Of a DNA stretch of 33,320 nucleotides, positions 8,981 through 18,144 are shown piece by piece; within the stretch, counting starts at the first letter, position 1, and every line of letters begins with the position of its first letter. The stretch covers positions 1 through 33,320 of the forward strand of contig DUUU01000110.1 of assembly GCA_012841485.1 (NCBI GenBank), given 5' to 3'. Under the pieces are notes generated by a model. The model was not told the origin of the DNA. It ran no database searches and saw only the letters and a program-made list of their open reading frames with translations. A program made the translations under genes and the position numbers. This stretch comes from Armatimonadota bacterium (lineage in GTDB: Bacteria > Armatimonadota > JAAZEB01).

Positions 8981-9157
8981 ATGACTTGCGACACGTGCGG
9001 GCGAGAAAGCGAGCGCGTGGCGCGCGTGGTGATTGACCAGGGCTATAACCGCTTGTTGGCAAAGCCTCTCTGGAACTGCCCCGAGTGCTTCGAGAAAAAG
9101 GAGAAGGAGCGGCGCAGGCGCCAGGAGCGCGAGGCGGCTGCCCCGGCGGCCGTCTGA
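8981..9157 (+). CDS. Small zinc-knuckle protein of unknown function
   Basis: A 58-residue protein with two Cys-x2-Cys knuckles: CDTC near the N-terminus and CPEC about 28 residues later (WNCPECF). These would bind one zinc ion as a short zinc ribbon. The C-terminal third is highly charged (KEKERRRRQERE), possibly a nucleic-acid-binding helix. The frame is open from 8924, but the ATG at 8981 has AAAGGA eight bases upstream and begins right before the first knuckle (MTCDTCG). It reads divergently from the MFS gene and 202 bp ahead of the histidine phosphatase. I do not recognise the family. The cysteine spacing and the ribosome site are the evidence that it is real. Compare the 51-residue gene at 30796-30951. 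Confidence 0.7.
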   Translation: MTCDTCGRESERVARVVIDQGYNRLLAKPLWNCPECFEKKEKERRRRQEREAAAPAAV

Positions 9158-9269
9158 ACCCAGTTCGCCCCCGGGATTCCCAGGCGAGCGGGCCATAGCG
9201 CGGGCTACCTACCCACCCGTGTTTCCGCGACGGATTCCTGGGCTTGGGAGCCGCGTTGCCCTAATACTT

Positions 9270-9330
9270 GAGCCGGAGATGAGCCCTCCCGAGGAGGCGA
9301 AGCCGATCTCATTCCGTTCATCTCCGGCTC
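9270..9330 (+). promoter_or_regulatory. Structured leader of the histidine-phosphatase gene
   Basis: A perfect 13-bp inverted repeat: GAGCCGGAGATGA at 9270-9282 and TCATCTCCGGCTC at 9318-9330. The 35-nt spacer contains CCTCC-CGA-GGAGG. Directly after it, GCTCC-GGA-GGAGC can form a small hairpin that ends just before the ribosome site GGGAGA of the gene starting at 9360. This could be an operator or an RNA element acting on translation. Confidence 0.5.
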
Positions 9331-9359
9331 TGCTCCGGAGGAGCGGGAGACAGAAGCCG

Positions 9360-10064
9360 ATGCCTGATAGCCTCGTGTGGGGCCGCGCGTTGGTGGCGGC
9401 GATGAGTGCGCTGCCGCCGGAGAGCACCGCGGTCGCGTTGGTGCGGCACGCGGAGCGCGAGCCCATCCCAAGCTTCCAGGAAAATGATGCCGCGGCACTA
9501 ACGCGGCAAGGAGAAGCGGATGCCTACCAGGTGGGACGCCACCTGCCCGTGGGCCGCCCTATCCGGCTGTTCCATAGCCCCATCGGACGCTGCCAGATGA
9601 CGGCGGTTCGTATCGCCGAGGGCTTTCGCTCCGTGGGCGGCTCCGCCGAGGTGCTGGGCCGCGCGCCCCTCTTTGGGGGCCCCTACGTGGTTGATACGGA
9701 TGAGATCTCCCACCTCTTGGCCGGGATGGGGGATCACTTCGTGCGTGCCTGGTTCGATGGCCAGCTCCCCTCCACGGCCATCTTGCCGCCGCGAGAGGCC
9801 GCCCGCCAGCAATGGCACGCAATCCAAGGCGTGGCCCGGGAAGCTCCCGCCGGCAGCCTCACCCTTGTCTGCACCCACGACTGGAACATCATGCTCGTTC
9901 GCGAGACCTACCTCGGCGTGCGCCATGAAGAGCACGGCTGGGCCGAATTCCTCGATGGCCCCCTGCTCGTGCTGCACGACGGCGAGTGCCACCTGACGTG
10001 GCGCGACCGCGCCATCCCGATGCCGCTCTTTGCACCCACGCCCGGTCGCGCGCGCACAGCGTGA
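9360..10064 (+). CDS. Histidine phosphatase superfamily protein
   Basis: A 234-residue cytoplasmic protein of the phosphoglycerate-mutase-like (histidine phosphatase) fold. The catalytic RH pair is in ALVRHAERE (an RHA variant of the usual RHG), followed by LTRQGEADA, which matches the LTxxGxxQA segment, and SPIGRCQMTA, where the conserved arginine binds phosphate. The second catalytic histidine is in VCTHDWNIM. These elements are in the expected order. The length suits the small phosphatase branch rather than glycolytic mutases. The frame is open from 9033, but the ATG at 9360 has GGGAGA nine bases upstream and starts shortly before the RHA motif. The substrate cannot be deduced. It converges on the comEA pair. 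Confidence 0.85.
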   Translation: MPDSLVWGRALVAAMSALPPESTAVALVRHAEREPIPSFQENDAAALTRQGEADAYQVGRHLPVGRPIRLFHSPIGRCQMTAVRIAEGFRSVGGSAEVLGRAPLFGGPYVVDTDEISHLLAGMGDHFVRAWFDGQLPSTAILPPREAARQQWHAIQGVAREAPAGSLTLVCTHDWNIMLVRETYLGVRHEEHGWAEFLDGPLLVLHDGECHLTWRDRAIPMPLFAPTPGRARTA

Positions 10065-10098
10065 GGCAGGCTGGCGCGGCAGGCCTGGCCGGCTCTGA

Positions 10099-10115
10099 GG
10101 GGGCTCACAGCCCCC
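10099..10115. terminator. Hairpin between convergent genes
   Basis: GGGGGCT-CAC-AGCCCCC forms a 7-bp stem that includes the stop codon of the 95-residue gene (minus strand) and lies 35 nt after the histidine-phosphatase stop. No U-tract on either side. Confidence 0.4.
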
Positions 10116-10392
10116 CGAGGCCACCGCTGCCGTCCGCCACGTCGCCCTCGGGCGGCTCCTGGGGCGTATCGGTATCGATCTCCTCCGCCGTCTGAGCAAC
10201 CGATACGCCCGGCGACTTGCCCGATTCGGCGGCGCCACTCGCCTGCCGCACCGCCGTCTCCTCCGCCGGCATGCCGCGCTTGATCGTATCGATCCCCTCG
10301 CCCCGCTCCACCTTGCCCGGAAGTGGCGTGTGGCTGGCCCCCCTCGGATCGATGTCGCGGGTGGCGTGTTCCCTCCGATCCTGCTGGCCCAT
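10105..10392 (-). CDS. Hypothetical 95-residue disordered protein
   Basis: A short hydrophilic protein (MGQQDRREHATRDIDPRGAS...) rich in Gly, Glu, Asp and Pro, with an acidic, glycine-rich tail (EEIDTDTPQEPPEGD then GSGGLGGL). It has no membrane segment or cysteine motif and looks intrinsically disordered. The ATG at 10392 is preceded by AAGGGAG at five bases, an excellent ribosome site, and this is the main reason for calling it. The frame is open a little further, to 10449, without a better start. It lies 68 bp downstream of comEA on the same strand and may share its transcript. I do not recognise a family. It could still be a chance frame. Confidence 0.5.
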   Translation of the reverse strand: MGQQDRREHATRDIDPRGASHTPLPGKVERGEGIDTIKRGMPAEETAVRQASGAAESGKSPGVSVAQTAEEIDTDTPQEPPEGDVADGSGGLGGL

Positions 10393-10460
10393 CGCGTCTC
10401 CCTTCCACCACGGCTCTCCCCCCTCTTCCCCGCCGCAGGAGAGGCCCAAACCGCAAGGGT

Positions 10461-11276
10461 CTACAACTCGACGAGATCGCGCAGCCTGGCCAGGTACTTG
10501 TCACCGATGCCGCGGACCTCCAGGAGTTGATCCACCGAGCGGAAGGGGCCGTTCTCCTTCCGGTACTCCAGGATCCGCTGGGCAATCGCCGGTCCGACGT
10601 GTGGGAGGCGCTGTAGCTCGACGGCATCGGCGGTGTTGATGTTGACCCGGCCCTCCGAGGGATCGCGGATCTTGGCGGGGCGTTCCGCCGCGGGCGGCGG
10701 CGTGCCATCCTGGGTCGCGGGGGATGCCGGCGCGGGCTCGTGCCGCTCCAGGGGCATGCGCCCGGCCGGAGCGGGTGGAAGCGGCTCCAGGCGAATCGGC
10801 TCCGGGGCAAGCCAGGCGCCTTCCCCGCGCCGCGAACGCGACCCGCGCGCGGCGGGTGCTCTCTGCGTCTGCTGAACGCTCCTGCGCGGCACGTAGATCT
10901 GCACGCCATCGCGCAGGCATGCCGCCAGGTTGATCGCCTCCAGATCGGCGCCCTCTTTCGCGCCGCCCGCGCGCTTAATGGCATCGTAAACGCGGGCTCC
11001 TTCCGGGAAGGAGTAGAGACCGGGCTGGCGCACGCAGCCGACGACGTGGACAACGACCGGCGGGCGGTCGGGGACGGGCGTGACCGGGATCTCCTTGCTC
11101 GGCACGAGAGCCGAGGGGGTCACTTCCGCTTTGGCGGGGGCCGAGGCGGATATCACGGGGAGGGGCGGCGCGGGCACGGGGAGACGGCGGCGCAGGAACG
11201 CACCAGCGCCTGCGAGGAGCAGGACACAAAAGAGCGCAACGGCAGCATAGACCTGGGTACAAGGTGGTGGTGACAC
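10461..11276 (-). CDS. comEA: ComEA-like DNA-binding competence protein
   Basis: A membrane-anchored receptor that binds double-stranded DNA outside the inner membrane during natural transformation. The order is: one transmembrane helix at about residues 10-28, a proline-rich spacer, an SLBB domain (about 74-130, VVHVVGCVRQPGLYSFPEG), a 79-residue Pro/Arg-rich linker, and C-terminal tandem helix-hairpin-helix motifs (211-271, VNINTADAVELQRLPHVGP and LLEVRGIGDKYLARL). It has 271 residues, longer than ComEA of Bacillus subtilis (about 205), mainly through the linker. The start is GTG at 11276 with GGAGG six bases upstream. A TTGACA/TATAAT promoter lies upstream with a 19-bp spacer. No comEC or other competence gene is in the window. 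Confidence 0.87.
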   Translation of the reverse strand: MSPPPCTQVYAAVALFCVLLLAGAGAFLRRRLPVPAPPLPVISASAPAKAEVTPSALVPSKEIPVTPVPDRPPVVVHVVGCVRQPGLYSFPEGARVYDAIKRAGGAKEGADLEAINLAACLRDGVQIYVPRRSVQQTQRAPAARGSRSRRGEGAWLAPEPIRLEPLPPAPAGRMPLERHEPAPASPATQDGTPPPAAERPAKIRDPSEGRVNINTADAVELQRLPHVGPAIAQRILEYRKENGPFRSVDQLLEVRGIGDKYLARLRDLVEL

Positions 11277-11313
11277 CGTTCGCCTCCAGGGGGCAGTAGC
11301 CCAAGCTCGCCCT

Positions 11314-11344
11314 ATTATAGCCTACACAGGCATTCGTCTGTCAA
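11314..11344 (-). promoter_or_regulatory. comEA promoter with 19-bp spacer
   Basis: Reading the minus strand, TTGACA (11344-11339) and TATAAT (11319-11314) are both perfect consensus but 19 bp apart rather than 17. The spacer contains the small dyad GCCT-ACAC-AGGC (plus-strand 11320-11331). Predicted start near 11307, about 30 nt before the GTG. Confidence 0.75.
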
Positions 11345-11374
11345 TCCCCCGAGTTTCCTCCGGACGACAGCGCC

Positions 11375-11403
11375 TTTACAGCACAGGCGATCCGTGCTAT
11401 ACT
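11375..11403 (+). promoter_or_regulatory. Promoter-like element upstream of a terminator
   Basis: TTTACA (11375-11380), 17 bp, TATACT (11398-11403): one mismatch from consensus in each box. The predicted start, near 11410, coincides with the first base of the terminator stem at 11410-11433. Its product would be a tiny RNA or nothing. Confidence 0.55.
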
Positions 11404-11409
11404 GAGACC

Positions 11410-11433
11410 GACGGCGCGGAGCCGTCCTTTTTT
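11410..11433 (+). terminator. Intrinsic terminator upstream of recG
   Basis: GACGGC-GCGGA-GCCGTC (6-bp GC stem, 5-nt loop) followed by C and six Ts. Only the plus strand has the T-tract. No plus-strand gene ends here, the nearest being at 10064, so it either insulates the recG promoter or ends a very short transcript from the element just upstream. Confidence 0.8.
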
Positions 11434-11547
11434 GTGCCTGCAAAGGCCCGTCGGCACCCCCTCCGCGCGGGTGCGCGTCAGGCGCCGGCAGGAGGGTGTG
11501 GCATTCCGGGCCGGAGCCCCCGCGGGCGAGGCGCACCCCGGCTTGCC

Positions 11548-11576
11548 TTGACAAGGCATAGAGGCGCCAGTATAAT
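11548..11576 (+). promoter_or_regulatory. recG promoter, perfect consensus
   Basis: TTGACA (11548-11553), exactly 17 bp, TATAAT (11571-11576). The predicted start is about 11583, giving a leader of only about 22 nt before the GTG start at 11605 with GGGAG at 11591-11595. Confidence 0.88.
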
Positions 11577-11604
11577 AAGGGGGTTCCGAAGGGAGTCTTC
11601 TCCG

Positions 11605-13803
<2,199 letters not shown>

Positions 13804-13901
13804 GGTTTACCGGGCGCTTCTGAAGCAGGTTCCCTGGTTCGCCACGCGGAGTGCTCCCCAGGCGCAGACGCGGGCAGATCAGGGTGGATGGGAAGCCGGA
13901 C

Positions 13902-14471
13902 GTGCGCATCATTGCCGGAAGTGCCAGAGGACGGATCCTGAAATCGTTCAAGGGGCCGGGCGTGCGCCCAACAACAGACCGCGTGCGCGAGAGCTGGTTT
14001 GCCGCTCTGGGCGCGCGCGTCGTTGGCTCGCGCTTCCTGGATCTTTACGCGGGCACCGGGGCTGTGGGCATCGAGGCGTTGAGCCGGGGCGCGGCGCGTG
14101 CCGTGCTGGTGGAGAAGAGCCGGCAAGGCGTCGCCGTGATCCGAGAGAACCTGCGGGTGCTAGGAGAGCTGCCCGAGGGCGCCGTGCTGGTTCGCCAGGG
14201 CGATGCCGTGCAGGCGGTTGCGGTGCTGGAGCACGCAGGAGAGGTGTTTGATCTGGTCTTTGCCGATCCGCCCTATGAGGATCTGGAGGCACCGCAGAAG
14301 GTGTTGGCTGCCTTGGGAAACGCGCGGGGCCTTCTCGCGGCGGATGCACTGGTGACGATCCAGCACTCGCGGCGCGTCGCCATCCCGAGTGAGAGCGGCT
14401 GCCTGGTCCTGCGCTCGGAACGCGTGTATGGAGACACAACGTTGAGCGGTTACGAACTGGGGGCAGAGTGA
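13902..14471 (+). CDS. rsmD: 16S rRNA (guanine-N2)-methyltransferase RsmD
   Basis: It methylates guanine 966 of 16S rRNA (E. coli numbering) using S-adenosylmethionine. The protein of 189 residues has the opening [15 protein letters not shown], the family signature [15 protein letters not shown]-binding motif [20 protein letters not shown] (about 47-64) and the catalytic DPPY (about 122-125). E. coli RsmD has 198 residues. The GTG at 13902 gives the canonical N-terminus but has only a weak GGGAAG upstream. In-frame GTG codons at 13884 and 13851 would add 6 or 17 residues. The last codons overlap the coaD start by four bases (GTGA), pointing to translational coupling. Confidence 0.92.
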   Translation: MRIIAGSARGRILKSFKGPGVRPTTDRVRESWFAALGARVVGSRFLDLYAGTGAVGIEALSRGAARAVLVEKSRQGVAVIRENLRVLGELPEGAVLVRQGDAVQAVAVLEHAGEVFDLVFADPPYEDLEAPQKVLAALGNARGLLAADALVTIQHSRRVAIPSESGCLVLRSERVYGDTTLSGYELGAE

Positions 14472-14950
14472 AGGCGATCTACCCGGGCACCTTCGACCCG
14501 ATCACCAACGGACATCTGGACGTGATCGAGCGCGCTGCGCGCATCTTCTCGGAGGTCATCGTCGCGGTTGCAGTCAACCCGGAAAAGCACCCCTTCTTCG
14601 AGATGGACGAGCGCGTCGCGATGATCCGGGAGAGCACCGACCATCTCCCAAATGTGGAGGTGGTTGCCTTTCCCGGGCTGCTGGTAGACCTGGCTGCCCA
14701 GATGGGAGCGCAGGTGATTGTCAAGGGCCTGCGCGCGGTGTCTGATTTCGAATATGAGTTCCAAATGGCACAGATGAACCGGAAGCTGAACCCGGGTGTC
14801 GAGACGGTGTTCATGACCACGGCCAGCCAGTATTCGTTTCTCAGCTCCAGCATGGCCAAGCAGATCGTCAAGCTGGGGGGCGACATCTCGGACCTGGTTC
14901 CAGCTCCGGTGCTCCGGCGACTACGCGAGAGGCTGGCAAGCGAGGGGTGA
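14468..14950 (+). CDS. coaD: Phosphopantetheine adenylyltransferase
   Basis: It catalyses the penultimate step of coenzyme A synthesis: 4'-phosphopantetheine plus ATP gives dephospho-CoA. The 160 residues match the family exactly. The nucleotidyltransferase motif is at the N-terminus ([11 protein letters not shown], with TNGH at 13-16), the substrate loop [20 protein letters not shown] is at 86-105, and the second ATP motif is LSSSMAKQ (125-132, the usual ISSSxVR/K). It starts at GTG 14468, overlapping the rsmD stop. The rsmD-coaD pair is widely conserved. CoA also donates the 4'-phosphopantetheine arm of the AcpP encoded downstream. Confidence 0.97.
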   Translation: MKAIYPGTFDPITNGHLDVIERAARIFSEVIVAVAVNPEKHPFFEMDERVAMIRESTDHLPNVEVVAFPGLLVDLAAQMGAQVIVKGLRAVSDFEYEFQMAQMNRKLNPGVETVFMTTASQYSFLSSSMAKQIVKLGGDISDLVPAPVLRRLRERLASEG

Positions 14951-15060
14951 AGGGAGATCCGTAAGGCATCACGCGCCTCTCGCGGTGCGAATGTGTGTCG
15001 GCCAGCCGGCCGCGCGCGCCGAACCCGCCCTCGCATCACGTTACACACTACGCAAGATGC

Positions 15061-15089
15061 TTGCACATGCGTAGGTTCTCTGCTATTAT
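15061..15089 (+). promoter_or_regulatory. Internal promoter before the coiled-coil gene
   Basis: TTGCAC (15061-15066), 17 bp, TATTAT (15084-15089). The predicted start is about 15096, some 27 nt before the ATG at 15123, with a GGAGG ribosome site in between. It probably starts a second unit running through ackA and the fab genes. Confidence 0.7.
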
Positions 15090-15122
15090 TCTGGGTACGG
15101 CTGGCAGGAGGATAGGTCGCAC

Positions 15123-15686
15123 ATGTCCGATGACTATCGAGGCAATGATGTGCTCAAGCTCTTGGATCGCCTCGAAGAGTATATAGAACACCGCCCCGGG
15201 CTGATGAACCAGGCACACTTCGTGGACAAGGATGCCTTCTTCACCTTGACGCACAAGATACGCGCGTCGCTGCCGGATGAGGTGCGTCAAGCCCGGAAGG
15301 TGCAGTCCGATCAGGAGCGTATCATCGGTGACGCGCGCGAGGAGGCCAGCCGGGTCATTGAGGACGCGCGCAACCAGGCGGCGCTGCTGGTGAGCCAGAA
15401 CGACATCGTCCGGCAAGCCGCGGAGCGCGCGCAGGCGCTGATCGCGCAGGCGGAGCAGGATGCCGCGCGCATCCGGGCCGAGGCGGAGTCCTACCTGCGC
15501 GAGAAGAAACGCGCGGCCGATGATTATGAGCGCGACGTGCGTCGCGGCGCCGACGACTACGCGAGTGAGGTTCTGGACGGGCTTCACGTGTTCGTCGGGA
15601 GGATCCTGGCCACCATCGAGCGTGGACAGGCGCGACTGGAAGAGCAGCGGACGGAAGAGGCGGAGCGCGAGGAAGAGGCGGGGTAG
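15123..15686 (+). CDS. Coiled-coil protein, DivIVA / ATP-synthase-b-like
   Basis: A 187-residue soluble protein. The first 50 residues (DVLKLLDRLEEYIEHRPGL) form a short amphipathic region, residues about 55-140 are an almost continuous alanine/glutamate/arginine coiled coil (AREEASRVIEDARNQAALL), and a C-terminal helix ends in an acidic tail (EEAEREEEAG). Proteins of this type, often annotated as ATPase or DivIVA-like, commonly sit next to coaD in clostridia and relatives. There is no Walker motif, so an ATPase label would be misleading. It could be a scaffold for cell division or the envelope, which is inference. It has its own promoter (15061) and a GGAGG site 11 bases before the ATG. ackA begins 63 bp downstream. 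Confidence 0.82.
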   Translation: MSDDYRGNDVLKLLDRLEEYIEHRPGLMNQAHFVDKDAFFTLTHKIRASLPDEVRQARKVQSDQERIIGDAREEASRVIEDARNQAALLVSQNDIVRQAAERAQALIAQAEQDAARIRAEAESYLREKKRAADDYERDVRRGADDYASEVLDGLHVFVGRILATIERGQARLEEQRTEEAEREEEAG

Positions 15687-15749
15687 CGGCTGGCCGGACC
15701 GCACGGCTGCCACAGGCTCCGAGGCGCGCTTCTGTGAAGAGGGTAACTC

Positions 15750-16973
15750 GTGCTAATTCTCGTACTCAATTCGGGCAGTTCATCACTAAAGTTCCAGCTC
15801 TTTGATATGGCAGATGAGTCGGTCCTTGCTCGGGGCACGGCCGACCGCATTGGGGCGCGCGGCGGGGTCGACGCCATTATTGACTATCGGCCCACGAATC
15901 GGGAGGCCACCAAGACGCCCATGACCCTGCCGGACCACGCGGCGGCACTGGCCCGCGTCGCCGAGATGCTGACGGATCCGGATCAGGGCGTGATCGCCTC
16001 GCTCGATGCCATCGGCGCCATTGGCCACCGCGTCGTGCATGGGGGCGAGCGCTTCTCCAGCGCGGCGTTGGTGACGCCCGAGGTGGCGGGGGCGATTGAG
16101 GCGTGCGCTCAGTTGGCGCCGCTCCACAACCCGCCGAACCTGGTGGGCATTCGCGCCTGCCAGAAGCTGATGCCTGGAACACCCCAGGTGGCTGTGTTCG
16201 ATACGGCGTTCCATCAGCGGATGCCCCGCCATGCCTACCTCTACGCGGTGCCCTATGAGTGGTACGAGGAGTATGGCGTGCGCCGCTACGGATTCCATGG
16301 CACCTCGCACAAATATGTCAGCGAGCGGGCCGCGCAGTGGATGGCGCGCGAAGGGCAAATCCCCGAGACGCTCCGCCTGATCACCTGCCACCTGGGCAAC
16401 GGATGCAGCATGAGTGCCGTGCGGGGAGGCGTGTCGCTGGATACCAGCATGGGCTTCACGCCGGCCGAGGGCCTGGTGATGGGTACCCGCTCGGGCGACA
16501 TTGACCCGGCCATCGTGCCGTACATCGGCGAGCGCACGGGGATGACCGCCGACCAGGTGATGAACGCGCTCAACAAGAAGAGCGGCCTGCTCGCCATGTC
16601 GGGCTATAGCAACGATATGCGCGACATTCACGCCCGAATTGCGGAGGGAGACGCGCGCGCGCGCCTGGCGCTCGAGGTCTTCTGCTACCGGGTTCTCAAA
16701 TATGCGGGCGCCTATGCCGCCGCGATGGGTGGCGTCGACGCCATCGTCTTTACCGGCGGGATCGGCGAGCATGACCCGTACGTGCGCGAGTGTGTGTGCA
16801 CGGGCCTCAGCTTCTTGGGGCTGCGCTTCGATCCCGAGCGCAACGCGGAGCGATCCGGCGAGCGGGAGATCAGTGCTCCGGGATCGAGCGTGCGTGCCCT
16901 GGTCATCCCGACCAACGAGGAGCTGGTCATCGCCCGCGAAACCGCGGAGGTCGTCGGCGCCCGCCAGGCGTAG
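15750..16973 (+). CDS. ackA: Acetate kinase
   Basis: It interconverts acetyl phosphate plus ADP and acetate plus ATP in the cytoplasm. All signature elements are present in the 407 residues: LVLNSGSSSLKFQLF (catalytic Asn and Ser region), GHRVVHGGERF (phosphate-binding arginine), FDTAFHQRMP, YGFHGTSHKYVS, TCHLGNGCSM, DTSMGFTPAEGLVMGTRSGD and the C-terminal magnesium-ligand segment TNEELVIARET. The start is GTG at 15750 with GAGGG upstream. In clostridia pta usually precedes ackA at this position. Here a coiled-coil gene does, so acetyl phosphate must come from an enzyme encoded elsewhere. yceD follows after 177 bp. Confidence 0.97.
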   Translation: MLILVLNSGSSSLKFQLFDMADESVLARGTADRIGARGGVDAIIDYRPTNREATKTPMTLPDHAAALARVAEMLTDPDQGVIASLDAIGAIGHRVVHGGERFSSAALVTPEVAGAIEACAQLAPLHNPPNLVGIRACQKLMPGTPQVAVFDTAFHQRMPRHAYLYAVPYEWYEEYGVRRYGFHGTSHKYVSERAAQWMAREGQIPETLRLITCHLGNGCSMSAVRGGVSLDTSMGFTPAEGLVMGTRSGDIDPAIVPYIGERTGMTADQVMNALNKKSGLLAMSGYSNDMRDIHARIAEGDARARLALEVFCYRVLKYAGAYAAAMGGVDAIVFTGGIGEHDPYVRECVCTGLSFLGLRFDPERNAERSGEREISAPGSSVRALVIPTNEELVIARETAEVVGARQA

Positions 16974-16978
16974 CCGGA

Positions 16979-17076
16979 GAATGCCCACCGTGCCTTGTCC
17001 GCGATGGCACGGCGCCCGTTGGCGGGAGGCCGCTCTTCTCGGCCCCCGCGCCATGGGCAGGGCAGGATGGGCATTC
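16979..17076 (+). repeat. 9-bp inverted repeat in the ackA-yceD gap
   Basis: GAATGCCCA (16979-16987) and TGGGCATTC (17068-17076) are exact reverse complements 80 nt apart. They bracket most of the 177-bp gap and could close a long RNA stem. I see no promoter or protein frame in this gap. Confidence 0.35.
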
Positions 17077-17150
17077 GCGTGGGTGTGGCGAAGCCCCAGC
17101 GCCCGGTCATCACAGGCTGTCGCTGGCGGCCACTCGCTGGGGTAACGCGC

Positions 17151-17684
17151 ATGAAACTTGAAATAGGGGAGATTATCCACCGGGTGGGGCATCAGGTCAC
17201 GGTGGATATCAACGAGCCGTGTCCGGCAGACGCCGATTTCCGGTGTACTGACCCGATCCACGGGCAGTTGACGCTGACCAACACCAGTCACCACCTTCTG
17301 GTGCGCGGCGACCTGGCCACGACGGTGGCCGCGGAGTGCGCGCGCTGCTTGAAGGAGGTGCTCATACCGGTCAAAGCGCGCATCGAGGAGGAGTTTCCCC
17401 TCCCAAGGATCGACGCGCGCGGCGTCGCCCACTGGGAGATCGAAGGCGAGCCGAGCACGATTGTCGAGGATTACACCCTCGATACAGGAGAACTGGCCCG
17501 GCAGCACCTCTCGCTGGCCGTGCCAATGGCGCCGGTGTGCGACAATGCATGCCAGGGCCTATGCCCGACGTGCGGCAAGAACCTCAATGAGGGGCCGTGC
17601 GAATGTCCGACGGCCGAGATTGATGAGCGACTGGCGGGCTTGCGTGCCTTGTTGGAGGAGAGCGAAGAAGAGGAAGAGGCATAG
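17151..17684 (+). CDS. yceD: YceD / DUF177 family protein
   Basis: A 177-residue protein of the DUF177 family, which almost always precedes rpmF and is linked to 23S rRNA accumulation. Two cysteine clusters are visible: CARCLKE in the middle, and CDNACQGLCPTCGKNLNEGP with a further CEC near the end, a likely zinc site. The N-terminal half is beta-rich and the tail is acidic (EESEEEEEA). The ATG at 17151 begins MKLEIGEIIHRVGH, typical of the family. The open frame upstream to 16995 is arginine-rich and not homologous-looking. The ribosome site is weak (TGGGGT). rpmF lies 149 bp downstream. Confidence 0.9.
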   Translation: MKLEIGEIIHRVGHQVTVDINEPCPADADFRCTDPIHGQLTLTNTSHHLLVRGDLATTVAAECARCLKEVLIPVKARIEEEFPLPRIDARGVAHWEIEGEPSTIVEDYTLDTGELARQHLSLAVPMAPVCDNACQGLCPTCGKNLNEGPCECPTAEIDERLAGLRALLEESEEEEEA

Positions 17685-17833
17685 CTTGCCGGCACGCGCG
17701 GTTGTCCCCGCGGCGCGGGTACCATGGGAACGGGAGGCGTGCCCGAGGATTCCGGGCCACTCCCTGAAGAGGCATCATTCGGCTGGGTATCCGAGCCCGG
17801 AGTCCTTGAGATAGTTGGGAAAGGAGCTTTGTT

Positions 17834-18025
17834 GTGGCGCTACCTAAGAGGAAGACATCGAAATCTAATCGCGATTCCCGGCGAACGCACTGGAAGCTGA
17901 AGCTGCCGGAGGTTTCGCCTTGCCCCCGCTGCCGCCAGCCGCGCCTGGCGCACCATGTGTGCCGCCATTGTGGATACTACAACGACCGCCGCGTCATCGA
18001 GGTGAAGGCGGAGGAGAAGGAGTAG
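17834..18025 (+). CDS. rpmF: 50S ribosomal protein L32
   Basis: A 63-residue component of the large ribosomal subunit. It has the canonical basic N-terminus (MALPKRKTSKSNRDSRRTHW) and a four-cysteine zinc knuckle, CPRC and CRHC about 17 residues apart, so this is the zinc-binding (C+) form. The start is GTG at 17834 with a strong AAAGGAG eight bases upstream. A UUCG-capped hairpin follows the stop codon. Its position between yceD and plsX is the classic one. Confidence 0.97.
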   Translation: MALPKRKTSKSNRDSRRTHWKLKLPEVSPCPRCRQPRLAHHVCRHCGYYNDRRVIEVKAEEKE

Positions 18026-18038
18026 GGAGAGTAGCGCT

Positions 18039-18054
18039 TGCGTCTTCGGACGCA
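18039..18054 (+). promoter_or_regulatory. UUCG tetraloop hairpin after rpmF
   Basis: TGCGTC-TTCG-GACGCA: a 6-bp stem closed by the very stable UUCG loop, 13 nt after the rpmF stop. No U-tract follows, so it probably acts as an RNA-processing or 3'-end-stabilising element that lets L32 mRNA differ in amount from plsX-fab mRNA. Confidence 0.55.
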
Positions 18055-18144
18055 GCCTGGTGACCGGGATGTCACACACCGGCGCGGTTCAGGCAAAGCC
18101 GCGTCGCAAGTGTCTTCCGATCCCGGGCGTTCAGGGGGCTATGA

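Noticed and set aside
8458..8994. A 178-codon minus-strand frame in the MFS/zinc-gene gap
   Set aside because: Pro/Ser/Gly-rich without domains or a ribosome site. It ends inside a hairpin and overlaps the zinc-knuckle gene start.
15786..17507. A 573-codon minus-strand frame across ackA and yceD
   Set aside because: Antisense to two clear genes, with His/Arg/Gly-rich composition and no recognisable motif.
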